A stretch of DNA of 64,000 nucleotides from Luteipulveratus flavus. GTDB lineage: Bacteria > Actinomycetota > Actinomycetes > Actinomycetales > Dermatophilaceae. Below, one piece after another: positions 57,564 to 64,000 of this stretch. The first letter of the stretch is position 1. Each line of letters begins with the position of its first letter. Under the pieces are notes generated by a model. That model saw only the letters and a program-made list of their open reading frames with translations, did no database searches and had not been told where the DNA came from. The DNA lies in contig NZ_JAROAV010000031.1 in assembly GCF_029439465.1 (NCBI RefSeq), positions 140,094 to 204,093 of the forward strand, given 5' to 3'. The position numbers were made by a program, and so were the translations under genes.

Positions 57564-59096
57564 TCAGCCGAGAGCCGTCGCCGCCGCTCGCCTCGGGTCC
57601 GCCGCGGCGCTGACGTCCCCCGTGGACGAGCGGTGCGCGGCCCCGACGCCGCCGAAGTACATCGCGTTGGCCTGGTGCTCGGTTCCCGCAAGGCCGAGCG
57701 AGGCCAGCGTCCGCGAGATGTCCGGCGCGGGCTCGTGCTCGACGTGGATCCCGTCGCCGCTGCGCAGCCGTACGTGCAGCCGTGGCTGGTCGATCGCGTC
57801 CTGCAGCCGGGAGCCCTCGATGACGTACCGCGAGATCACCTGGGCCAGCGCGGTGGTGATGCGGTCCGCGCCCGGGCTGCCGATGGCCAGGACGCTGCCG
57901 TCGTCGTGCCGAGCGGTCGTGGGTGCCATGTTGGACGCGAGCCGGGTCCCCGGCGGTAGGGCGTGCAGCCCGCGCTGGTTCAGCTCCGGCTCGCCGAGGC
58001 AGTTGTTCAGCAGCAGGCCCGTGCCGGGCGCCGTCACGCCCGAGGAGTACCCGGAGGAGGCCGTGATCGCGCACGCGAGCCCGTCGGAGTCGACGACCGA
58101 GACGTGGGCGGTGTGCTGGGAGCGCGGGACGGCGTCCAGGACCAGGGCGTCGAGCGAGGCCAGCAGCTCCGTGCCGGCGGTCTCCAGGTCCGGCGCGGTG
58201 TCGAGGCGGTCGCGCCGGTGGCCGAGCACGGTCCGCTGGACGGCGATCATGGCCGCTGCGCTCGGCACCTCGCCCTCCAGCAGACGGAGCATCGCGGCCA
58301 GCACCGGGCCGCCGATCGACGGCGGCGGGTTGGTCGCGACCTGCCAGTCCCGCAGCCGGGTCAGGGTGGCGGGACGGACGACGGGCTCGTACGCCTCCAG
58401 GTCGGCCCGGGTCAGCAGGCCGCCCTCGTGCTGCAGGTGGTCGGCGACGCGGCGGCCGAGCTCGCCCTCGTACAGCGCCCGTGCTCCTTCGTGGGCGATC
58501 TGCTCGAGGCTGTCGGCGAGGCGGTCGTCGGCCAGGGTGTCGCCCGGAGAGAGGGGGCGCCCGTCGTCGCCGATGAGCTGCGCACGCGTCCCGGTGTCGA
58601 AGCTGAACAGCGGGTCTCCGACCTGCTGCAGGTAGCTGCCCGCCGTCGCGCCGACGCGGAAGCCGTGGCGCGCGACGTCGGCGGCCGGCGCGACGACCTC
58701 GGACCACGGTGCGTGGCCGTACCGGTGGTGTGCGAGGTCCATCGCCGCGAAGGCGCCGGGGGTGGCGACCGATCCCGCGCCGGCGTGGACGGTCATGCCG
58801 CCGGCGTAGTCCAGCCACAGCTCGCGCACACCCTGCCCGAACCGCTCCCGAGGGAGACCTCGTCCGGGCATCTCGACGTTGCCGTCGATCACGACCGGGC
58901 CCCCGCCCACCGGCCAGACCGCGACGTAGGCGCCGCCGAGCGCACTCACGATCCCGGGTTCGGTGACGAAGGTGACGCTCATCGCGGCGAGCGCGGCATC
59001 GACCGCGCTGCCGCCGAGGCGGACGACGTCGATGCCCGCCTGGGCGGCGAGGGCGTTGGGTGCGGCGACGGCGGTGCGCCGAGACGGGACCGGCAT
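57564..59096 (-). CDS. ggt: Gamma-glutamyltransferase family protein
   Basis: A 510-residue Ntn hydrolase. The self-cleavage and nucleophile threonine is in QHTAHVSVVDSDGLACAI near 333, with SSGVTAPGTGLLLNNCLGEP and PPGTRLASNMAPT further on. The N-terminal part has GGSAVDAALAAMSVTFVTEPGIVSALGG. There is no signal peptide, unlike periplasmic GGT, so it is probably cytoplasmic. It could act on glutathione-like thiols or gamma-glutamyl peptides. CAGAAT lies seven bases before the ATG. Confidence 0.92.
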   Translation of the reverse strand: MPVPSRRTAVAAPNALAAQAGIDVVRLGGSAVDAALAAMSVTFVTEPGIVSALGGAYVAVWPVGGGPVVIDGNVEMPGRGLPRERFGQGVRELWLDYAGGMTVHAGAGSVATPGAFAAMDLAHHRYGHAPWSEVVAPAADVARHGFRVGATAGSYLQQVGDPLFSFDTGTRAQLIGDDGRPLSPGDTLADDRLADSLEQIAHEGARALYEGELGRRVADHLQHEGGLLTRADLEAYEPVVRPATLTRLRDWQVATNPPPSIGGPVLAAMLRLLEGEVPSAAAMIAVQRTVLGHRRDRLDTAPDLETAGTELLASLDALVLDAVPRSQHTAHVSVVDSDGLACAITASSGYSSGVTAPGTGLLLNNCLGEPELNQRGLHALPPGTRLASNMAPTTARHDDGSVLAIGSPGADRITTALAQVISRYVIEGSRLQDAIDQPRLHVRLRSGDGIHVEHEPAPDISRTLASLGLAGTEHQANAMYFGGVGAAHRSSTGDVSAAADPRRAAATALG

Positions 59097-59144
59097 GAAC
59101 GCGATTCTGCCCGACCGCCCAGCTGTCCCTGCCGGAACGGTCGA

Positions 59145-59840
59145 TCAGAACAGGCGCGCGCCCGCGTCGTCCATCCCCTTGAGGGCCTCGTAGTCGAGCG
59201 TGACGCACCGGATGCCCCGGTCCTGTGCCAGCACCCGGGCCTGCGGCTTGATCTGCTGGGCGGCGAAGACGCCGGCGACCGGCGCGAGGTGGGGGTCGCG
59301 GTTGAGCAGCTCCAGGTAGCGGGTCAGCTGCTCGACGCCGTCGATGTCACCGCGCCGCTTGAGCTCGACCGCCACCGTGCGACCGTCGGCGTCGCGGCAC
59401 ATGATGTCGACCGGTCCGATCGCCGTCATGTACTCGCGGCGCATCAGGGTGTAGCCGTCACCGAGGGTGGTGATGTGCTCGGCGAGCAGCGTCTGCAGCT
59501 GCGCCTCGACGCCGTCCTTGACCAGCCCGGGGTCCACTCCGAGGTCGTGCGAGCTGTCGTGCAGGACCTCGTGCAGCCGGACCCGCAGCCGGTCCTCGGA
59601 CTTGGCGTGCTGGACGACCCAGCACGCGACGACGCCCTCCTCGAGCTCGTCCGGCGTGGGTGCCACCTCGGCCATCGCGCACGGCGGCGACATCCAGTTG
59701 AGCGGCTTGTAGGAGCCGCCGTCACTGTGGACGAGCACCGAGCCGTCGGCCTTGACCATGAGCAGCCGGGTGGCCAGGGGGAGATGGGCCTGCAGGCGTC
59801 CCTCGTAGTCGACGGAGCAGCGGGCGATGACGACGCGCAC
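59145..59840 (-). CDS. nucS: Mismatch-specific endonuclease NucS (EndoMS)
   Basis: A 231-residue nuclease of the actinobacterial MutS/MutL-independent mismatch repair. The N-terminal dimerisation domain has [19 protein letters not shown] and [15 protein letters not shown]. The C-terminal RecB-like nuclease has [38 protein letters not shown] with catalytic Asp and ExK. GTG 59840 matches the family start. TAGGGT lies seven bases before it, so the message may be leaderless. It cuts both strands at G-T and similar mispairs with the sliding clamp. Confidence 0.95.
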   Translation of the reverse strand: MRVVIARCSVDYEGRLQAHLPLATRLLMVKADGSVLVHSDGGSYKPLNWMSPPCAMAEVAPTPDELEEGVVACWVVQHAKSEDRLRVRLHEVLHDSSHDLGVDPGLVKDGVEAQLQTLLAEHITTLGDGYTLMRREYMTAIGPVDIMCRDADGRTVAVELKRRGDIDGVEQLTRYLELLNRDPHLAPVAGVFAAQQIKPQARVLAQDRGIRCVTLDYEALKGMDDAGARLF

Positions 59841-59847
59841 CCGCAGC

Positions 59848-59853
59848 ACCCTA
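59848..59853 (-). promoter_or_regulatory. -10 hexamer TAGGGT for leaderless nucS
   Basis: On the minus strand TAGGGT fits TANNNT and is seven bases before the GTG. No ribosome site is present. Confidence 0.5.
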
Positions 59854-59925
59854 CGACGGGCCGCGGCGGCGCACCGCTCGGACGGGGCGTTCGCGGCGGT
59901 GCGGCCGTCTGGGAGACTGCGCGAC

Positions 59926-61623
59926 ATGCGTGAGATCACCACCGTGGGCGTCATCGGACTCGGCACGATGGGCGCCGGCATCGTCGAGGTCTTCGCCAAG
60001 GCGGGCCTGTCGGTCGTCGGCGTCGACGGCACTCCGGAGCTCGCCGAGCGCGGGCGCGGCTTCCTGGAGGCCTCGACCGGCCGGGCCGTGGCCAAGGGCC
60101 GGCTCAGCGAGGAGGACCAGGCCGCGGTCCTCGGTCGGGTCACCTGGTCCCACCGGCTGACCGACCTCGCCGGCGCCGACCTCGTCGTGGAGGCGGTGCC
60201 GGAGCGGATGGAGATCAAGCGGGACATCTTCACCACGCTGGACGGCATCGTGCGCGAGGACGCGATCCTGGCCTCCAACACCTCCAGCCTGTCGCTCACC
60301 GAGATCGCCGCCGCCACCGCGCAGCCGCAGCGGGTCATCGGCATGCACTTCTTCAACCCGGCGCCGGTGCTCGCGCTGGTCGAGGTCATCACCACCCTGC
60401 TCACCGACGACGAGGTCACCGGTGCGGTCCGCGAGCTGGCCGTCCGGCTCGGCAAGAAGCCCGTCGTGGTCGGCGACCGCGCCGGCTTCGTCGCGAACGC
60501 CCTGCTCATCACCTACCTGGCGCGCGCCATCCGGATGTACGAGACGGGTCACGTCTCCCGCGAGGACATCGACGCCGCCGGCAAGGTCGGCATCGGCCTG
60601 CCGATGGGTCCGCTCACCCTCGCCGACCTGATCGGGCTGGACGTCGTGAAGGAGGTCTGCGACGTGCTGTACGCCGCGACCCACGAGCCGTCCGCCGCGC
60701 CGCCCGCACTGCTGCAGCAGCTGGTGACGGTCGGTCGCCTCGGCCGCAAGACCGGCCAGGGGTTCTACGCGTACGAGAAGCCGGGCTCGGGTGTCGTCAC
60801 GGACGCACCGGAGGCCGTCGGCCGGCCCGGCGCCGCTTCGTCGGTCGCGGTGGTCGGCACCGGCGACCTCGCGACGGATCTGGTGGACCGGCTCACCGCC
60901 GCGGGGACCACCGTCACGGCGGTCGACGACCCGGGTGCCGACACCGCCTCGCTCGCCGGGACCCCGGTCGTCGTCCTCGTGGGTGGCCCCGAAGGCAGCT
61001 GCGAGGACTGCGGCAGCGGCGACTGCCTCATCGCCGAGGGGGTGGACCCGTCCGATGCCACGGCCTGCGAGTGCTGCCACGGCACGGCTCCGGAGGCGTG
61101 GTTCGGTGCGGTGGCCGAGTCGCTGGACTCCCGTACGGTCCTCGTGCCCACCGACGAGCCCAGTGCCTGGGCGCTGCTGGGGCGGATCGACCCCGAAGTC
61201 CAGGTCGTGCCGGTCGCCGTCCACCGGCCCACCCGCTCGGGATCCCTGGTCGAGGTCGCGCGCCAGATCGACGGGGACGACGGCGCGGTGCGCTCCGTCG
61301 ACGCGACCTTCGCCGCGGCCGGCTTCGTCACGCTCGTCACCCGCGACCGCGCCGGCCTGGTGGTCGACGCGCTGCTCTACCCGCACCTCAACGACGCCGT
61401 CCGGATGCTCGACTCCGGATACGCCGGCGCCGCCGACATCGACACCGCGATGACGGCCGGCTGCGGCTACCCCCAGGGCCCGTTCGCGATGATCGACGAG
61501 ATCGGCGCCGACGAGGTCGCCGACGGACTCACCGACATGCAGACCGAGACCGGGGACCCGGCGCTCTCGCCGTCGCCGCTGCTGGTCGAGCACGCCGTCG
61601 CGAACCGCTCGTTCCTCGGCTGA
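59926..61623 (+). CDS. 3-hydroxyacyl-CoA dehydrogenase, two-module, with Cys-rich insertion
   Basis: A 565-residue enzyme of beta-oxidation type. Module 1 (1-285) has [20 protein letters not shown], the catalytic-His segment [17 protein letters not shown], and [20 protein letters not shown]. Module 2 (about 300-565) repeats the plan in weaker form and ends with a second C-terminal domain ([38 protein letters not shown]). Between about 362 and 388 it carries six cysteines ([10 protein letters not shown], then ACECCHG). I choose ATG 59926 for the family start. Confidence 0.93.
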   Translation: MREITTVGVIGLGTMGAGIVEVFAKAGLSVVGVDGTPELAERGRGFLEASTGRAVAKGRLSEEDQAAVLGRVTWSHRLTDLAGADLVVEAVPERMEIKRDIFTTLDGIVREDAILASNTSSLSLTEIAAATAQPQRVIGMHFFNPAPVLALVEVITTLLTDDEVTGAVRELAVRLGKKPVVVGDRAGFVANALLITYLARAIRMYETGHVSREDIDAAGKVGIGLPMGPLTLADLIGLDVVKEVCDVLYAATHEPSAAPPALLQQLVTVGRLGRKTGQGFYAYEKPGSGVVTDAPEAVGRPGAASSVAVVGTGDLATDLVDRLTAAGTTVTAVDDPGADTASLAGTPVVVLVGGPEGSCEDCGSGDCLIAEGVDPSDATACECCHGTAPEAWFGAVAESLDSRTVLVPTDEPSAWALLGRIDPEVQVVPVAVHRPTRSGSLVEVARQIDGDDGAVRSVDATFAAAGFVTLVTRDRAGLVVDALLYPHLNDAVRMLDSGYAGAADIDTAMTAGCGYPQGPFAMIDEIGADEVADGLTDMQTETGDPALSPSPLLVEHAVANRSFLG

Positions 61624-61630
61624 GACCGTC

Positions 61631-61930
61631 GTGCCTCGGCGCAACCGCAGCCGGCGTGAGGAGCCCCGTGGCGACGTGTCGCGGATCCTCGGCGGTGGCG
61701 TCCGCACCGAGTCCTACGCCGGTGGCCGGTGGAACGTGCGGCAGCTGCGCGGGGGCGTCGAGGACCGCGGGTACACCTGCCCCGGCTGCCAGCAGCGGCT
61801 GTCGGCCCGGACTGCCCACGTGGTGGTCTGGCCTGCAGACGGCCTCGGCGACGTGGAAGATCGACGCCACTGGCACACCGCGTGCTGGTCCGCCCGCGAG
61901 CGACGTCCGCCGCAGGGCTCGTGGAGGTAG
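61631..61930 (+). CDS. Small zinc-ribbon-like protein
   Basis: A 99-residue basic protein. TCPGCQQRLSARTAHVVVW and RHWHTACW supply two CxxC cysteines and a His/Cys pair that could bind zinc. The first 40 residues are Arg-rich. Proteins of this kind are found as hypothetical proteins in actinobacteria. It lies 7 bases after the dehydrogenase and 9 before the hydrolase, so it is probably in their operon. Function is unknown. Confidence 0.75.
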   Translation: MPRRNRSRREEPRGDVSRILGGGVRTESYAGGRWNVRQLRGGVEDRGYTCPGCQQRLSARTAHVVVWPADGLGDVEDRRHWHTACWSARERRPPQGSWR

Positions 61931-61939
61931 GAGAGGCTC

Positions 61940-62683
61940 GTGACCGAGATCCGCGCCAACACCGTGCTCGCCGCACGGCGTGAGGACATCGAGCTGGACA
62001 CCGGCGACGGCCTGCGGCTGGTCGGCGAGCTCGCACTGCCCGCGGCGCACGACCCGGTCGCCACGCTCGTCACGCTCCACCCGCTGCCGACGCACGGCGG
62101 GTTCATGGACAGCCACGTCCTGAAGAAGGCGTCCTACCGGCTGCCCGCCCTCGCCGACCTGGCCGTGCTGCGGTTCAACACCCGCGGGACGACCTCGCCG
62201 CGAGGCACGTCCGAGGGCGCCTTCGACGCCGCCGACTCCGAGCGGTACGACGTCGCGGCCGCGATCGAGTACGCCGAGTTCCACGAGGCTCCGGCCCTGC
62301 CCCGCCGCTGGCTGCTCGGCTGGTCGTTCGGGACCGACCTCGCGCTCATGCACGGGCTGGACCCGTCCGTGGAGGGCGCGATCCTGCTGAGCCCGCCGCT
62401 GCGGTACTCCCGGCCCGAGCACCTGGCCGCGTGGGCCGAGTCGGGCAAGCCGGTCCTCTGCCTCGTGCCGGAGTTCGACGACTACCTGCGTCCGGCGGAG
62501 GCGGCCGAGCGCTTCGCGGCGATCCCGCAGGCGAAGGTCGTCGGGGTCGACGGCGCCAAGCACCTGTGGGTGGGGGAGCCGTACGTCCGCCGGGTCCTGA
62601 ACGAGATCGTGCAGACCGTGCTGCCCGGGCACGCCGAGCTGCCGGTCGAGGTGGACGCCGACCTGGTCGTGGAGCAGTCGTGA
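61940..62683 (+). CDS. Alpha/beta hydrolase
   Basis: A 247-residue hydrolase. The nucleophile elbow is GWSFG in WLLGWSFGTDLALMHG near 135. The oxyanion region is TLHPLPTHGGFMDSHVL, and the His is in DGAKHLWVGEP near 208. The substrate is unknown. The GTG has GTAGGAGAGG upstream, and its stop overlaps ilvA. Confidence 0.88.
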   Translation: MTEIRANTVLAARREDIELDTGDGLRLVGELALPAAHDPVATLVTLHPLPTHGGFMDSHVLKKASYRLPALADLAVLRFNTRGTTSPRGTSEGAFDAADSERYDVAAAIEYAEFHEAPALPRRWLLGWSFGTDLALMHGLDPSVEGAILLSPPLRYSRPEHLAAWAESGKPVLCLVPEFDDYLRPAEAAERFAAIPQAKVVGVDGAKHLWVGEPYVRRVLNEIVQTVLPGHAELPVEVDADLVVEQS

Positions 62684-63948
62684 CCGGCGTGCGCGGTCGT
62701 GCTCGCGTCGGCGCCGCGGACGTCGACGCGGCCGCCGAGCGCCTGGACGGCACCATCGTCCCGACACCGCTGCAGCACAACGGCCGCCTCTCCCGGCGTA
62801 CCGGGCTGCAGGTGTGGCTCAAGCGCGAGGATCTCCAGCCCGTCCGCTCGTACAAGCTGCGAGGGGCGTACAACCTCATCTCCCGGCTGTCCGAGCAGGA
62901 CGCCGCCGCGGGCGTCGTGTGCGCGAGCGCCGGCAACCACGCCCAGGGTGTGGCGTTCGCCTGCGCGGCTCTCGGGGTGCACGCACGCATCTACCTGCCT
63001 CGGACGACGCCGCGGCAGAAGCGCGCCCGGGTGGCCTCGATCGGCGGCGACTCCGTCGAGGTGGTCATCGAGGGCGACTACTTCGACCAGAGCGCCTCGG
63101 CCTCGCGGGCGTACGCCGAGCGCAGCGGCCGGGTCCTCGTGCCGCCGTTCGACCACCCGGACGTGATCGCCGGCCAGGGCACGGCGATCCGCGAGCTCGT
63201 CGGTCAGCTCGGGCGCGCCCCGGACGTGCTCGTGGTTCCGGTCGGGGGTGGCGGGCTGCTGGCGGGGAGTCTCGCCTGGCTGCGCGAACGGCATCCGTCG
63301 GTGCGGGTGGTGGCCGTCGAGCCGGCGGGCGCACCGAGTCTCGGCGCAGCCCTCACGGCCGGGCAGCCGGTCGACATCGGCGACGTCGACCCGTTCGTCG
63401 ACGGTGCTGCCGTCGGCCGGATCGGCGACGTGCCCTTCGACCTCATCGACGCCGACCCGCCGCGGGTGGAGTCCGTCCCCGAGGGCCTGGTCTGTGTCGA
63501 GATGCTCGACCTGTACCAGGAGGACGGCATCATCGCCGAGCCGGCCGGGGCGCTGGCGTCGGCCGCGCTCTCGCTCGACGACCTCGACATCGAGCCCGGC
63601 TCGACCGTGGTGTGCCTGCTCTCCGGCGGCAACAACGACGTCAGCAGGTACGCCGAGGTGGTCGAGCGTGCGCTGGTGCACGAGGGCCGCAAGCACTACT
63701 TCCTGGTCGACTTCCCCCAGGAGCCCGGTGCGCTGCGGCACTTCCTGGACGAGGTGCTCGGCCCGGACGACGACATCACGCTGTTCGAGTACGTCAAGCG
63801 CAGCAACCGTGAGACCGGCCCCGCGCTGGTCGGCATCGAGCTCGGCGCGCCCGACGACCTGGATGCCCTGCTGCTCCGCATGGAGCACGGTCCGCTGCAC
63901 ATCGAGCGCCTCCCGCCCGGCAGCCCGGTCTCCCGCTTCCTCGTCTGA
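62680..63948 (+). CDS. ilvA: Threonine ammonia-lyase
   Basis: A 422-residue PLP enzyme that deaminates threonine to 2-oxobutanoate, the first step of isoleucine synthesis. The PLP lysine is Lys59 in LQPVRSYKLRGAYN. CASAGNHAQGVAFAC binds the cofactor, and VPVGGGGLLAGSL is the phosphate loop. A single C-terminal ACT-like regulatory domain (about 340-422; HYFLVDFPQEPGALRHFLDEVL) suggests isoleucine feedback. The GTG overlaps the hydrolase stop. It uses the product of thrC/thrB at 24-26 kb. Confidence 0.95.
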   Translation: MTGVRGRARVGAADVDAAAERLDGTIVPTPLQHNGRLSRRTGLQVWLKREDLQPVRSYKLRGAYNLISRLSEQDAAAGVVCASAGNHAQGVAFACAALGVHARIYLPRTTPRQKRARVASIGGDSVEVVIEGDYFDQSASASRAYAERSGRVLVPPFDHPDVIAGQGTAIRELVGQLGRAPDVLVVPVGGGGLLAGSLAWLRERHPSVRVVAVEPAGAPSLGAALTAGQPVDIGDVDPFVDGAAVGRIGDVPFDLIDADPPRVESVPEGLVCVEMLDLYQEDGIIAEPAGALASAALSLDDLDIEPGSTVVCLLSGGNNDVSRYAEVVERALVHEGRKHYFLVDFPQEPGALRHFLDEVLGPDDDITLFEYVKRSNRETGPALVGIELGAPDDLDALLLRMEHGPLHIERLPPGSPVSRFLV

Positions 63949-63966
63949 CCGCCCCGCCCTCTCCCC

Positions 63967-64000
63967 GGCGAAAGATGGCGGCTGGCACAGGTATGCGTGT
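63967..64000. repeat. 54-bp palindromic 3'-end element, copy 4 (cut by window end)
   Basis: The left arm, loop TATG and first bases of the right arm are present; the centre GCACAGGTATGCGTGT equals copy 3. It starts 19 bases after the ilvA stop codon. The rest lies beyond the window. Confidence 0.75.

Overview
The window is 64 kb of very GC-rich DNA. Codon third positions are almost always G or C, GTG starts are common, and genes often overlap by 1-4 bases (ATGA, GTGA, TGATG). Gene content points to a high-GC Gram-positive actinobacterium: a fused E2-E1 2-oxoglutarate dehydrogenase, NucS mismatch nuclease, a Rho with a long Arg/Asn/Gly/Asp-rich insertion, NrtR control of NAD synthesis, and a PduO-type adenosyltransferase beside the atp genes. 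Much of the order (lysA-hom-thrC-thrB-rho-rpmE-prfA-prmC-Sua5-wecA-like-atp-DUF2550-adenosyltransferase, then nucS) matches the order I recall from Mycobacterium tuberculosis. The other lineage-specific genes suggest a relative of Micrococcales or Propionibacteriales. I cannot name the genus from sequence alone.

Layout. 0-7 kb, minus strand: a GNAT protein, the E2-E1 2-oxoglutarate dehydrogenase and an ABC exporter pair. 7-12.3 kb, plus: two CNNM/CorC-type membrane proteins and PEP carboxylase, which with kgd links to the TCA cycle. 12.5-18 kb, minus: a complete NAD operon nrtR-nadA-nadB-nadC-cysteine desulfurase with a promoter and operator in front of nrtR. 18.1-20.5 kb, minus: two paralogous secreted serine proteases. 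20.7-28.8 kb: tRNA-Arg(CCG), then a reduced ArgRS-like DALR protein, lysA, hom, thrC, thrB and rho, i.e. lysine/threonine synthesis and transcription termination. 28.8-32.3 kb, minus: a small membrane protein, a Tat-exported amidase and a flavin-dependent oxidoreductase. 32.4-34.8 kb, plus: rpmE, prfA, prmC (translation). 34.8-41.5 kb: a block that interrupts this conserved order (NlpC/P60 hydrolase, GH38 alpha-mannosidase, DUF1304, Nudix, pentapeptide-repeat and low-complexity proteins). 41.5-52.7 kb, plus: Sua5-type tRNA modification enzyme, glyA, a lipid-linked sugar transferase and ATP synthase atpI-like to atpD. 52.7-55.6 kb: a metallo-beta-lactamase-fold protein, a HIT-like protein and a uracil/xanthine permease separate atpD from atpC. 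55.6-64 kb: atpC, DUF2550, adenosyltransferase, STAS protein, gamma-glutamyltransferase, nucS, a double-module 3-hydroxyacyl-CoA dehydrogenase, a small zinc-ribbon-like protein, an alpha/beta hydrolase and ilvA.

The signal that ordinary annotation does not explain is a dispersed 54-bp palindromic element with a conserved centre. Four copies (two in tandem) lie within 7-32 bases of stop codons at 12.4, 29.3 and 63.97 kb. Other regulatory signals are two perfect TGTGA-N6-TCACA Crp/GlxR-type boxes (protease 2 and the atp operon), a perfect GGAAT-N18-GTT SigR-type promoter before rpmE, an NrtR-like operator over the nrtR -10 region, and several -10 hexamers 6-10 bases from start codons that suggest leaderless transcripts. 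I saw no CRISPR array, insertion sequence, integrase or rRNA gene. No gene-free stretch exceeds 300 bases.
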